A stretch of DNA of 64,000 bases from DASQPA01 sp963757335. GTDB lineage: Bacteria; Acidobacteriota; Thermoanaerobaculia; Multivoradales; UBA5704. Where the stretch lies: positions 1-64,000 of the forward strand of contig CAVWRJ010000017.1 of the NCBI GenBank assembly GCA_963757335.1, read 5' to 3'. The notes under the pieces are model-generated. The model worked only from the letters and a program-made list of their open reading frames with translations. It searched no databases and was not told the origin of the DNA. The translations under genes were made by a program, and so were the position numbers. Positions 17,567 to 26,785 of the stretch are shown one piece after another (positions within the stretch are counted from its first letter, which is position 1; each line of letters begins with the position of its first letter).

Positions 17567-18577
17567 ATGCGCAACCGAGGGGCGAGCGGGCGGCGAGAGC
17601 GCGAGTACCTCCGCAATTGTCAGCCACGCTGGCATTTCCGGCCCCCGGCCTGGCTCGGAGGGGTGCTCCTGGGGGGCGCGGCGTTGGCGCTGCCGGCCGT
17701 CGCCCATGCCTGGATCGCCCGCCGGGCCCTGCCGCCGCGGGCGCCGACCTGGGGCCGGGCGCACCGCTACGCCGGGCGGCACGGCGAGATCGCCTTCCAG
17801 CAGCTGGGCGAGGGCCCGCCGATCCTCCTCCTTCACTCCTTCGGCCCCGGCCACGACTCGGCCGAGTGGCGCGCCGTGGCCGAAGGGCTGGCCGGCCGCT
17901 GGTCGGTCTACGTGCCGGATCTGCCGGGCTGGGCGCGCTCGGCGCCGCCCCGCACCTACCGTCCTGGAGTCTACGTCTCGGTTCTGGAGGAGTTCCTCGC
18001 CGGAGTGGTGCGGGAACCGGCGGTGGTGGTCGCTGCCGGGCTGCCCGCGGCCTACGCCCTGGAGGTGGCAGCGGCGCGGCCGCACCTCGTCCGCGCTCTC
18101 GCTCTCGTCGGCCCCGAGGGGATCGAACCCGCCGCGAGCGCTCCGGGGTCGACCCTCCTCCGGCGGCTCCTCGCCCTGCCCCTCGTCTGCGTCGCGGTGC
18201 TCGACCTCCTCACCTCCCGGATCGCCTTGACCGAGCACCTGCGGCGCGAGGTCTATGCCGCTCCCGAGCGGGTGGATGCCGGCTTGGTCGAGCACCACTA
18301 CCGGGCGAGCCACCGGCGGGAGGCCCGGCGGGCCCTCGGCGCCTATCTCTCCGGCAGCCTGCGGCCGGCGACCGCGAGCCTCCCCAGCGCCGATCTGCCG
18401 GCCTGGATCGCCTGGGGGAGGAAGGCCGCCCACCCCCCGATGGAAACCGCCGCTCTCTGGCTCCGCAAGCTCCCCCAGGCCGAAATCGAGATCTTCGAGC
18501 GCTGCGGCAGCCACCCCCACGCCGAGGCCCCGGCGGTGTTCTGCCGGGCGCTCGAGCGGTTCCTGGCTGGCCTTTAG
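17567..18577 (+). CDS. Alpha/beta hydrolase
   Basis: 336 residues from the ATG at 17567; a TTG at 17546 overlapping the previous stop would add 7. One N-terminal hydrophobic segment (LGGVLLGGAALALPAVAHAWIA) acts as signal anchor. The hydrolase core has the oxyanion HSFGPG loop, DLPGWARS, and a C-terminal acidic/His pair region (ERCGSHPHAEAP). The nucleophile elbow is unusual: AAGLPAAYAL stands where GxSxG is expected, so the catalytic Ser is missing or replaced. It may be non-catalytic or a divergent haloperoxidase-like protein. Cotranscribed with the YkvA gene. Confidence 0.75.
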   Translation: MRNRGASGRREREYLRNCQPRWHFRPPAWLGGVLLGGAALALPAVAHAWIARRALPPRAPTWGRAHRYAGRHGEIAFQQLGEGPPILLLHSFGPGHDSAEWRAVAEGLAGRWSVYVPDLPGWARSAPPRTYRPGVYVSVLEEFLAGVVREPAVVVAAGLPAAYALEVAAARPHLVRALALVGPEGIEPAASAPGSTLLRRLLALPLVCVAVLDLLTSRIALTEHLRREVYAAPERVDAGLVEHHYRASHRREARRALGAYLSGSLRPATASLPSADLPAWIAWGRKAAHPPMETAALWLRKLPQAEIEIFERCGSHPHAEAPAVFCRALERFLAGL

Positions 18578-18624
18578 TGTAGTGCGTCAGAGATACGTTA
18601 CCTTCAGTGCCCCCCAGCTCGGGG

Positions 18625-21360
18625 TTACGGGTAGTACCCCCGGATCGTCTTCACCTCCAGCCCCGGCTGGTCGACCTTGAGGTCGACACTCCGGAAGTTG
18701 GTGTCCTCGCCGGCGTTGGTCGACTGGTAGGCGATCAGGTACTGGGAGCGCAGCTCCTTCTCGATCGCGGCGTAGATGGGCTTTAACTCCGAGGCGGTGG
18801 CGACGAAGAAGCTGCGGCCGCCGGTCTCCTCGGCGATCTTCGTCAGGTGCTTCTTGTCGACGTCCTTGCCGAGGCCGATGGAGTAGATCGTCACCCCCGC
18901 CCGCCGGGCGTACTCCATGGCGTCGTCGAAGGTGAAGCGGCTGCTCTCGTCCTTGCCGTCGGAGAGCAGGAGCATCGCCCGCTGCCCCTTGATGCCATTG
19001 AAGTAGTAGAGGGTGAAGATGATGCTGTCGTAGAGGGCGGTACCGCGCTCGGCTTTGAGGCCCGCCAGGCCGCCGGCGAGCGTCGTCACGTTGTTGGTGA
19101 ACTTGACCGCCAGGTTCGGATGGTCGTTGAAGGTGACGACCGTCGCCCGGTCCTTGGGCTTGACCGTCTGCTGGATGAACTCGAGGGCGGCCTGCTGGGT
19201 CTCCGGCAGGCTCGCCTCCATCGACGCCGAGATGTCGAGGGTGATGGCGGTGTGGAGGGGGAGGTCGTGGACCCGGTCGAAGCGGGTGATCTGCTGCTTG
19301 ACGTTGTCCTCGAAGGGGGTGAAGTCCTTCTGGGTGAGCGCCTCGACCGGGCGCCCCTTCTTGTCGAGCACCGAGGCGAAGAGCTCGACGTATTGAATGT
19401 TGAGCCGCTCCATCCCCTCCGGGGCGTTGACGAAGACCAGGTCCTCGGTCGAGGAGCCGTCGACCCCGTAGGCGACCGCCCGGACGTAGGCCGGAGCGTT
19501 GCTCTTGGGCAGGAGGATGGGCTGGGTGTAGGGCGGCTGGTAGGCGGTCGCGACCAGCGTCTCGTTCAAGAAGAACTCCACCCGCTCGACCGCCTGCTCC
19601 TCCGGGATGTCGACGTCGGCCTGGGCGAGGAGGCTCTTCTGGTAGCGCTTGCCGCGCTGCGGCTCGACCAGGTGGACGGCGAAGCGGTGGCCGGCGGAGT
19701 TGATGAGGAGCTGGTCCTGGGTGAGGATCGTCCCCTTCTCGTCGTAGGCCACGGCGTCGAGCTTGCGGGTCCGCGGCACCGGTCCCAGGTCGAGCTCGAC
19801 GCTGTAGGGGGCGACCTTCTTGGTGAGGATCGGCTTGCCGTCGAGCATGAAGGTGACCTTCTGGATGTCCTTGCCGGTCGCCAGGGTGTCGAAGCGCTGC
19901 ATCCCGGTGTGCAGCTCGCCCTGGGGGCGGATGATCTTGAGCGTCGTCTCCCCCGTCCGGAGGGCCTTGTTCGCCTCGTCCAGGATGCGCCGGCTCTCGG
20001 GATCCATGAGGGGCGGCGCGGTGGGGGCGACCTTGTCGGTCTCCGGCACCGTGATCGACTGCTCGGAGCGGTAGAACTTCCCTGAGTTGACGTCCTCGCC
20101 CTTGAGCACCAGGGTGTAGGTGCCGGGGCGCAGGTAGCGCTGGAAGACCAGGGGGAGCTTGCCGTCCTGGACCTCACCCGCCGGGAAGTCGAATTTGTAG
20201 CGGAAGCTGTCGAAGAGCTTCTTGCCCTGGATGACCTCGCCGGTCACCAGCAGGTTGTAGGAGCGGGCATCGCCGAGCTGCGCCTGGCCGATGTCCCCGA
20301 CGGCCACCTCCATCACGGCCTGGACGACGGTCCGCGCCTGGTAGCGGCCGGGGTAGTCGAGGGTGAGCTTGGCCGGGAAGGTCACGGCCGACTCCGGCAG
20401 GTCCGTCGTATAGGTGTTGAAGGTCGCCGTCCACTCCGTGCCCGGCCCCTCGGGCCGCGACTGGAACTGCGCCTCCAGCATGCCGTAGCCGAGCCGCTGC
20501 TGGACGACCCAGGAGATGGCGCCGGCCACCTTGTCGCCGTTGATGCAACCGTCGGCGACCGCGTTGAGCGAGCGTTCGTCGGGGTTCGAGCTGTCCCTGA
20601 AGAGCTCGCCCAGACCGGCGGTCGGCTCGAAGATCTGGTAGTTCCCGGCCCCCCAGCGCTGGTAGAAGATGACGAAGAACTCGTAGCGCACCCGGTCGCT
20701 GTTGACGTAGTACCAGACCTCCAGGGGCCAGAGGAGCTGGCAGTTGGAGACGATCTGGGCGGCGGGCGGGCCGTTCAGGAGGAGGATGCGCGAGCGGTCC
20801 TCCTTGATGTTGCCGTAGTGGGTCCGGGCCTCCTCGACCCGGGCGTCCCACTGCTCGCGAAAGGCGCTGTGGCCCCCCAGGTGGTACTTGTCGCGCACCT
20901 GCCAGAAGCGCTCGATGAAGGCGTCCCGCTGGTAGTCCTTGTCGAGGGTGAGGAAGGCCGCCTTCTCCTCCGGGCTGATGAGGACGTCGACCTCCTCGAG
21001 CCACGACTTGTAGGCGTGCGGCAGCGCCGCCAGGGCCTTCTTCTGCTCCGACCGGCTGAGCTTCTTGGGCTTGTCGCTCCCCGGCTTCCTGACGCTTGCC
21101 GCGGGCGCCGCGGGCGCCGCAGCTGCCGCAGGGATCGTGGCGGGAGGCGTCGCCGGCTTAGCGTCGGTCCCCGGCTTGTCTCCCGGCTTTTCAGGGAGAG
21201 CCGGGGCGGCCGGAGCGGCTGCCGGCGGGGCCGAGACCGGAGGCGCCGGAACGGCTGCCGGCGGATCGGCCACGGCGGGCAGGGCGAGGCAGGAGACTAG
21301 AAGGGCGAGGGCGAAAGCGGGGAGGAGGTGCAGGGAGGGGGCTCTTCGATTCATCCTCAT
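18625..21360 (-). CDS. GWxTD/VWFA-related domain protein, exported
   Basis: 911 residues from the ATG at 21360: signal peptide (LLPAFALALLVSCLALPAVA), a Pro/Ala linker, then a GWxTD-type domain (about residues 110-260, KSWLEEVDVLISPEEKAAFL, ERFW). Middle beta-rich repeats follow, then a C-terminal von Willebrand A domain. The MIDAS metal site is complete: DISAS (DxSxS), a Thr in GTALYDS, and Asp in LLLSDGKDE. The combination matches the VWFA-related acidobacterial family; function is unknown but periplasmic adhesion or scaffold roles are usual for VWA. The longer reading frame upstream (to 21522) lacks a signal peptide at its start and is not preferred. Confidence 0.88.
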   Translation of the reverse strand: MRMNRRAPSLHLLPAFALALLVSCLALPAVADPPAAVPAPPVSAPPAAAPAAPALPEKPGDKPGTDAKPATPPATIPAAAAAPAAPAASVRKPGSDKPKKLSRSEQKKALAALPHAYKSWLEEVDVLISPEEKAAFLTLDKDYQRDAFIERFWQVRDKYHLGGHSAFREQWDARVEEARTHYGNIKEDRSRILLLNGPPAAQIVSNCQLLWPLEVWYYVNSDRVRYEFFVIFYQRWGAGNYQIFEPTAGLGELFRDSSNPDERSLNAVADGCINGDKVAGAISWVVQQRLGYGMLEAQFQSRPEGPGTEWTATFNTYTTDLPESAVTFPAKLTLDYPGRYQARTVVQAVMEVAVGDIGQAQLGDARSYNLLVTGEVIQGKKLFDSFRYKFDFPAGEVQDGKLPLVFQRYLRPGTYTLVLKGEDVNSGKFYRSEQSITVPETDKVAPTAPPLMDPESRRILDEANKALRTGETTLKIIRPQGELHTGMQRFDTLATGKDIQKVTFMLDGKPILTKKVAPYSVELDLGPVPRTRKLDAVAYDEKGTILTQDQLLINSAGHRFAVHLVEPQRGKRYQKSLLAQADVDIPEEQAVERVEFFLNETLVATAYQPPYTQPILLPKSNAPAYVRAVAYGVDGSSTEDLVFVNAPEGMERLNIQYVELFASVLDKKGRPVEALTQKDFTPFEDNVKQQITRFDRVHDLPLHTAITLDISASMEASLPETQQAALEFIQQTVKPKDRATVVTFNDHPNLAVKFTNNVTTLAGGLAGLKAERGTALYDSIIFTLYYFNGIKGQRAMLLLSDGKDESSRFTFDDAMEYARRAGVTIYSIGLGKDVDKKHLTKIAEETGGRSFFVATASELKPIYAAIEKELRSQYLIAYQSTNAGEDTNFRSVDLKVDQPGLEVKTIRGYYP

Positions 21361-21505
21361 GGGCGGTGCTCGCGAAGCGTGAGGCAAGCTGGCGGCCGGG
21401 AGAGCCGCGAGCGCGGGCCGAAACAGGGCCGTATCCCTCCTCAACAAGGGCCCGGCGGCCGCCATTCCGACTCGCGCGCTACAATACACCCTCCTTAAGG
21501 GTCCG

Positions 21506-22687
21506 ATGCCGATGCTCTCCACCCACCCACCCGTCTACCTCGATCACAACGCCACCACCCCGCTCGACCCGCGGGTGCTGGAGGCGATGCTGCCCTGGCT
21601 CGGGGCGAGGTGGGGCAACCCCTCCTCGGCCCACCGCTTCGGCCAGGCGGCGCGCAACGCAGTCGAGGAGGCGCGCGAGAAGGTCGCCGCCCTCCTCGGG
21701 GCGCGGCCGCCGGAGATCGTCTTCACCGCCTCCGGCACCGAGGCCAACAACGCGGTCCTCTTCGACGTCGCGCGGCGGGGAGGCCCCGGGGGGCACCTGG
21801 TGATCTCGGCCCTGGAGCATCCCTCGATCCGCGTCTCGGCGGCGCGCCTCGAAGCGGCCGGGATGGCGGTGACCCGCATCCCCCCCGGTCCGGACGGGGT
21901 GGTGCCGGCCGCGGCGGTCCTCGCCGCCCTCCGCGCCGATACCCGGCTGGTCGCCCTGATGCTCGCCAACAACGAGCTGGGGACCCTCCAGCCGGTGGCG
22001 GCGGTGGCCGCCGGCTGCCGGGAGCGCGGGGTGCCCGTGCTCACCGACGCCGTGCAGGCGGTGGGGAAGCTCCCGGTCTCGGTGGCCGCCCTGGGGGTCG
22101 ACTTCCTCACCCTCGGAGCCCATAAGTTCGGCGGTCCCCTGGGCGCCGCGGCGCTCTGGGTGCGCAAGGGGACGCCGCTCGACGGCCACCTCGTGGGCGG
22201 CAGCCAGGAGCGACACCGGCGGGCGGGCACCGAGAACGTGCCGGCCCTCGTCGGCTTAGGCGAGGCCGCGGCGCTCGCCCGGACGGAGATCGCCGCGCGC
22301 GGTGCCTACCTCGCGTCCCTCCGCGACCGCTTCGAGGCCGGTCTCACCAACGGGGATTTCCCCGGCGCGGTCGTCCACTGCGCCAGGGCCCCGCGCCTCC
22401 CCAACACCTCGAACGTGGCCCTCCCCGGGATCGACGGCCAGGCGCTCCTCATCCGGCTCGACCTCGCCGGCTACGCGGTGTCGACCGGCGCCGCCTGCGC
22501 CTCCGGGGCGGTCGAGCCGAGCCCTACCCTCCTCGCCCTCGGTCTGCCGGCAGCCGAGGCGCTCTCTTCCTTGCGGGTGAGCTTCGGCCCCGCCAACCGG
22601 CTGGAGGAGGTCGACGGCTTCCTCGCCGCCCTGGCCGCCGAGTCGGCGGCGCTCCGCACTCTCACCGCGCCCATGGTGACCCGATGA
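21506..22687 (+). CDS. Cysteine desulfurase (NifS/IscS family)
   Basis: PLP enzyme of 393 residues that removes sulfur from cysteine as a persulfide. Seen: YLDHNATTPLDPRV start, GTEANN, HPSIRVSA, PLP lysine in LGAHKFGGP, RAGTENVPA, and the catalytic Cys loop TGAACASGAVEP. It overlaps mnmA by 4 bases, so its sulfur probably goes to tRNA 2-thiolation, although Fe-S supply is also possible. A TACAAT box at 21480-21485 lies 20 bases before the ATG. Confidence 0.93.
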   Translation: MPMLSTHPPVYLDHNATTPLDPRVLEAMLPWLGARWGNPSSAHRFGQAARNAVEEAREKVAALLGARPPEIVFTASGTEANNAVLFDVARRGGPGGHLVISALEHPSIRVSAARLEAAGMAVTRIPPGPDGVVPAAAVLAALRADTRLVALMLANNELGTLQPVAAVAAGCRERGVPVLTDAVQAVGKLPVSVAALGVDFLTLGAHKFGGPLGAAALWVRKGTPLDGHLVGGSQERHRRAGTENVPALVGLGEAAALARTEIAARGAYLASLRDRFEAGLTNGDFPGAVVHCARAPRLPNTSNVALPGIDGQALLIRLDLAGYAVSTGAACASGAVEPSPTLLALGLPAAEALSSLRVSFGPANRLEEVDGFLAALAAESAALRTLTAPMVTR

Positions 22688-23808
22688 GCGCCCCCGCGGC
22701 GGCGGAGGCGCAGATCGCCGTCGCCATGAGCGGCGGCCTCGACTCCTCGGTCACCGCCTGGCTCCTCGCCCGCCAGGGCCTTCCCGTCGTCGGCCTCTCC
22801 ATGCTCCTCTGGGACCGCTCGGACGACAACGCCCACGGCCGCTGCTGCGGCGCCCTCGACCTGGGGGACGCCCGGCGGGTGGCCCAGCAGGCCGGCATTC
22901 CCCACTACACCCTGCGGATGGACGAGGAGTTCCGGGAGAAGGTGGTCGACCCCTTCGTCTCCGACTACCTGGCCGGCCGCACCCCCTCCCCGTGCGTCCG
23001 CTGCAACACCTGGGTCAAGTTCGACCTCCTCCTCGCTCGCGCCCGGGCGCTGGGGGCCGGGAAGGTGGCGACCGGGCACTACGCCCGCATCCTCCAGGGT
23101 CCCGAGGGGTTGGAGCTCCACACCGCTGTCGACACCGAGAAGGACCAGAGCTACTACCTCTTCGAGCTCACCCAGGAGCAGCTCGCGGCCTCCCTCTTCC
23201 CCTTGGGAGAGATGACCAAGCCGGAGGTCCGCGGTCTCGCCCGCGAGGCTGGCCTCGTGGTGGCGGAGAAGGGGGAGAGCATGGAGGTCTGCTTCGTGTC
23301 GGGCGGCATCCGCGAGTTCGTGGAGGGGCAGGTGGCCGAGTTCCCCGGCCGCTACCCCGGAGCCGCCGCGGCAACCGCCGCCGCCCCGGCGCGGCTGGTC
23401 GACACCGCCGGCGAGGAGCTGGGGGAGGGGCAGCCCTACTACCGCTACACCGTGGGCCAGCGCCGCGGCCTCCAGATCTCCGCGCCGGAGCGTCTCTACG
23501 TCCTCCGCATCGAGCCCGAGGCGAATCGGGTGGTGGTGGGGGGGGAGGCGGAGCTGGATTCCCCCGGTCTCTCTGGCGAGAGGCTGCACTGGATCGGCCC
23601 CGCGCCCCCCGCCGGCAGCGAGATCGAGGCGACGGTCAAGATCCGCTCCCGCCACCCCGGGGTGCTGGCCCGCATCCGGGCCGTGGGGGAGAACGGGGAG
23701 GTCGAGGTGCGCTTCGCGACCCCCCAGCGCGGGGTGGCACCGGGGCAGGCGGCGGTCTTCTATCAGGGGACCCGGGTGCTCGGTGGATGTTGGATTCGGG
23801 GAAAATAA
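22684..23808 (+). CDS. mnmA: tRNA-specific 2-thiouridylase MnmA
   Basis: ATP-dependent enzyme that thiolates U34 in tRNA-Lys, Glu and Gln. Seen: PP-loop AMSGGLDSSVTAWLL, catalytic Cys in TPSPCVRCN, ATGHYARI, DQSYYLF, and the second active Cys in SMEVCFVSGG, then the C-terminal beta-barrel (QRRGL). 374 residues, normal length. It starts within the stop of the cysteine desulfurase gene, a natural sulfur-relay operon. Its 3' end overlaps the end of the converging monooxygenase pseudogene by 46 bases. Confidence 0.95.
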   Translation: MSAPAAAEAQIAVAMSGGLDSSVTAWLLARQGLPVVGLSMLLWDRSDDNAHGRCCGALDLGDARRVAQQAGIPHYTLRMDEEFREKVVDPFVSDYLAGRTPSPCVRCNTWVKFDLLLARARALGAGKVATGHYARILQGPEGLELHTAVDTEKDQSYYLFELTQEQLAASLFPLGEMTKPEVRGLAREAGLVVAEKGESMEVCFVSGGIREFVEGQVAEFPGRYPGAAAATAAAPARLVDTAGEELGEGQPYYRYTVGQRRGLQISAPERLYVLRIEPEANRVVVGGEAELDSPGLSGERLHWIGPAPPAGSEIEATVKIRSRHPGVLARIRAVGENGEVEVRFATPQRGVAPGQAAVFYQGTRVLGGCWIRGK

Positions 23809-25307
23809 CCGCGCAGCCGTCCGGGGTCGGCGTGCGGATCGGCCAGCGCGACGTAGCCGTCCGGCCGGACGAGATAGAGCGCCCCGCGCAGGAGGCCGGC
23901 TCGCCGCATCTCCGGCCGCCACGCGAAGGGGTGGAGCGGCAGCTGAAGTTCGGCGCAGGCTTCGGCCAGCGCCGCGGCTCGCGGTTCGCCGTAGACGTGA
24001 ACCTGCCAGGTCAGCGAAGCGAGCGGGGCGAAGTTGTCCTTTCCCGGCTCGGTCTCGACCCAGGGCAGGCGATCCCCGCCCCGGACGGCTCCGGCCGCGC
24101 CCGCGCTCAGGGGGCTGTCGCGATAGTGGACGCCGATCTGCGACACGGTGCGGAACAGGAAGCGGCGCACCGGGGCCAGCCGGAACAGCAGCGGGGCGAT
24201 CAGCGGGACGAGCCGGGTGCGCATCCACCGGGCGACCCGGCCCTGCTTCGTCACCAGGGTGAAGACGCGATCGGTGGTGGCGACCAGCCGGCGCGCGAAG
24301 CCGATCCGCTCCGGCTCGTAGGTGTCGAGCAGGCTCTCCGCGGCCCCTCCGTTCAGCACGGCGGCGAGCTTCCACGCCAGGTTCACGGCGTCGCCGATGC
24401 CGGTGTTCATCCCCTGGCCGCCGACCGGGCTGTGGACGTGGGCCGCGTCTCCGAGGAGGAACGCGCGCCCCTCGCGGAACTTCGCCGCCACGCGGTGATG
24501 CACGCGATAGGTCGAGAACCAGTTCACCTTGGCGATCGTGAGCTTCAGGTTCCCGATCGCACGCTCGCTCGACGTCGTCGAAGGTCAGCTCGCGGTGCTC
24601 GCGGTCCGGCGTCCCAGCGGATGGGTCCGACCAGGCGCAGGCGGCCCGCACCCTTGAGGGGAAAGACCGCCAGGAAATCGGCCTCGTCGAAATCGACATG
24701 GATTTCGCCGTCGGTCGCCGGGCCGGCGGCGTCCACGTCGGCGACGTAGAACAGTCCGGAGTAGGTTCCCCCGGGAAAGCCCGTCGCCAGCGCCTCCCGG
24801 ACGGTCGAGTGCGCGCCGTCGCAGCCGGCGAGATAGGCCGCTTCGCAGATCTCCTCCGAGCCGTCCGGCCGCTTGAGCACCGCCCGCACACCTTCGAGGA
24901 TGTTGATCGAAACGGACCAGCTCCGTCCGGCGCTCCACCTGCACCCCCAGGGCGTCCAGCCGTTCGATCAGCAAGCGCTCGTGGGCGTCCTGCGGGTAGG
25001 CCAACGCATAGGGAAAGGGACTCAATCCCTCTCCGATCCGCCCCAGGGGCACGCGCGCGGCCTTGGCCCCCCGGACCCAGAGATTGACGCCCGCGACCTG
25101 GACGCCGGCCTCGACGACCGCGTCGGCAAGGCCCACCTGTCGATAGAGCTCCAGGGTGCGCGCCTGCACGGCCACGGCGCGAGAGGTGGTTCCCGGCTCG
25201 GCGGTCTTGTCGATGATCCGCACCCTCACGCCGAGCCTGGTCAGCCAGAGTGCGAGCACGAGGCCGGTGGGCCCGGCCCCGACGATCAGTACGAGACGGT
25301 CGGTCAT
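23763..25307 (-). pseudogene. FAD-dependent monooxygenase, frameshifted
   Basis: A PheA/UbiH-type aromatic-ring hydroxylase broken into four reading frames. Frame 1 (25307 down to about 24900): GAGPTGLVLALWL FAD loop to RTELVRFDQ. Frame 2 (to about 24610): AVLKRPDGSEE, AGCDGAHSTVRE. Frame 3 (to about 24560): EHRELTFDDVERA. Frame 4: NWFSTYRVHHR, GDAAHVHSPVGGQGMN (second FAD motif), to the stop. Each junction is a +1 shift, so the net frame is restored after three. Joined, the parts make ~510 residues, the normal family length. Decay or sequencing error is undecided. Confidence 0.85.
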
Positions 25308-25457
25308 CGCTCCCCCTCCGCTCCCGAGCCCTACCCTGGCGCCGTTGTCCTTCCGCCGCCAGACCTCTAATCTACCCTATCGCTGATGCGGGGCCTTCGA
25401 CCTCAAACCGACCAGAAGGTCCGCCACTTGCCGCGGGTAGGCCGACCGCCCTCGTAT

Positions 25458-25493
25458 TTGCCCTCGCTGGGTTTTGGTGGGACAATCCCACCA
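25458..25493 (+). promoter_or_regulatory. Promoter with operator palindrome, leaderless
   Basis: TTGCCC (25458), 17-base spacer, GACAAT (25481-25486); transcription would begin about at the A of the ATG (25493). A perfect inverted repeat TGGTGGGA-caa-TCCCACCA (25475-25493) covers the -10 and start, fitting autorepression by the antitoxin. Confidence 0.65.
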
Positions 25494-25726
25494 TGGCGAC
25501 ATCGACAGCGGATGCCAAGCGGCGCGTGATCCTTCCTGGGGCAAAACCCGGGGACGTCTTCGACATCCAGAGCCAGGGTGAGGGCCGCCTGCTCCTGGTG
25601 CGCCTCGAACGTCCGAAGCCGGAACCTGGGATGAGCATGGCTCGCTGCCTCGAGGCCATCGCCGCCGCCCCACTGCGGCCGAAGATGACCTGGGACTCCC
25701 TGAAGGCCACGACTCGGGAGCCATGA
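25493..25726 (+). CDS. AbrB/SpoVT-type antitoxin
   Basis: 77 residues: the N-terminal half (AKRRVILPGAKPGDVFDI) is a swapped-hairpin AbrB-like DNA-binding domain, and the C-terminal part supplies the toxin-binding segment. It overlaps the PIN toxin by 4 bases. The ATG at 25493 is placed by the leaderless promoter and by the start of the domain; the open frame further upstream is low-complexity. Confidence 0.75.
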   Translation: MATSTADAKRRVILPGAKPGDVFDIQSQGEGRLLLVRLERPKPEPGMSMARCLEAIAAAPLRPKMTWDSLKATTREP

Positions 25727-26139
25727 TCCTCCTCGATACGAACGTCCTGATCTACGCCTCCACTGAAGGGTCGCCCTTTCTTGATTGGGCCCGGCGCACG
25801 ATCGCCGCTGGGGCGTCGGAGGACGGAGCGGCGGTCAATGCGGTCAGCCTCGCAGAGATCTGCGTGGGCGATGCCGAACCGGAGGCCGTTGCCGATCGGA
25901 TCCGGAGTTGGGGCATCACCCTCCTTGACGTTCCCGCTGCCGCAGCGGAGCCGTGCGCCAAGGCTTACCTGGAGTACAGAGAGCGTCGACGGGCGGAATC
26001 CGGTCGCGACGCGCCCTCGCTACCGCTGCCCGATTTCTTCATCGGTGCCCATGCCCAGGTCATGGGATGGCCGCTCGTGACCGCCGATCTGGGACGTTTC
26101 CGGACCTATTTTCCGTCGGTCACCCTCCTGACGCCCTGA
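25723..26139 (+). CDS. vapC: VapC-type PIN-domain toxin
   Basis: 138 residues: ILLDTNVLIYAS with the first catalytic Asp, NAVSLAEIC with the Glu, and the late acidic residues in LPDFFIGAHAQ and VTADLGRF. Start inside the antitoxin stop. Followed after 56 bases by a second, unrelated antitoxin-PIN pair. Confidence 0.87.
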   Translation: MILLDTNVLIYASTEGSPFLDWARRTIAAGASEDGAAVNAVSLAEICVGDAEPEAVADRIRSWGITLLDVPAAAAEPCAKAYLEYRERRRAESGRDAPSLPLPDFFIGAHAQVMGWPLVTADLGRFRTYFPSVTLLTP

Positions 26140-26141
26140 GG

Positions 26142-26170
26142 TTGTGGTATCGATCGCCCTTCTGTAGGAT
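26142..26170 (+). promoter_or_regulatory. Promoter of second tandem VapBC
   Basis: TTGTGG (26142-26147), 17-base spacer, TAGGAT (26165-26170); start about 26177. It lies downstream of the alternative ATG at 26169, which decides for the ATG at 26196. Confidence 0.55.
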
Positions 26171-26195
26171 GGAAGCTCAATCGATCGGAGCCCGC

Positions 26196-26402
26196 ATGAC
26201 CAAGGTCACCGTCTCTCCCAAGTTCCAGATCGTCATCCCGCGAGAGGTGAGGGACTCGCTCTCCATCAAGCCTGGTGAGGAGCTGCAGGTGTTCCGTTAC
26301 GGTGACCGCATCGAGCTCGTCCCGGTGCGCTCGATCCGCGAGATGCGTGGATTCCTGAAAGGGATCGACACGACCTTGGAACGCGATCCCGACCGCCTGT
26401 GA
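26196..26402 (+). CDS. AbrB-family antitoxin (VapB/MazE-like)
   Basis: 68 residues with a textbook AbrB domain: VTVSPKFQIVIPREVRDSL, then GEELQVFRYGDRIEL; the C-terminal tail (REMRGFLKGIDTTLERDPDR) is the usual VapC-binding strip. CGGAG lies 6 bases before the ATG. It ends overlapping the toxin GTG. Confidence 0.88.
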   Translation: MTKVTVSPKFQIVIPREVRDSLSIKPGEELQVFRYGDRIELVPVRSIREMRGFLKGIDTTLERDPDRL

Positions 26403-26785
26403 ACGTCGTCGATTCGAGTGGTTGGCTGGAGTACCTGGCGGAGGGACCGAACGCCGAGTTCTTCGCATCCGCCCTCATTGAGGTCGAGACTCTGCTTGTC
26501 CCAACGATCGCCATTCTGGAGGTCGGCAAAGTCGTTCACCGGCAGCGCGACGAGCAGGCGGCTATCCAGACCATGGCGCTCATGGAGCAGGGTACCGTCA
26601 TCGATCTCGACGCCGAGTTGGCGCGGAGCGCGGTCGCGCTCGCGATGGCTCACCGCCTCCCTCTGGCCGACAGCATCATCCTGGCGACCGCCCGAGCCTT
26701 CAATGCCGAGGTTTGGACTCAGGATTCAGATTTCAAGGGACTCCCCGGCGTGCAGTACATCGAGAAGATACGATCCAACTCCTAG
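26399..26785 (+). CDS. vapC: VapC-type PIN-domain toxin
   Basis: 128 residues: VVDSSGWLEYLA, Glu in PTIAILEVGK, and the paired Asp positions in LPLADSIILATA and WTQDSDFKGL. GTG start overlapping the antitoxin TGA. Typical VapC; likely tRNA or rRNA endonuclease. Confidence 0.9.
   Translation: MNVVDSSGWLEYLAEGPNAEFFASALIEVETLLVPTIAILEVGKVVHRQRDEQAAIQTMALMEQGTVIDLDAELARSAVALAMAHRLPLADSIILATARAFNAEVWTQDSDFKGLPGVQYIEKIRSNS

Noticed and set aside
18625..21522. Longer start for the VWA protein at 21522
   Set aside because: It would bury the signal peptide behind 54 residues and overlap the divergent cysteine desulfurase promoter and start.
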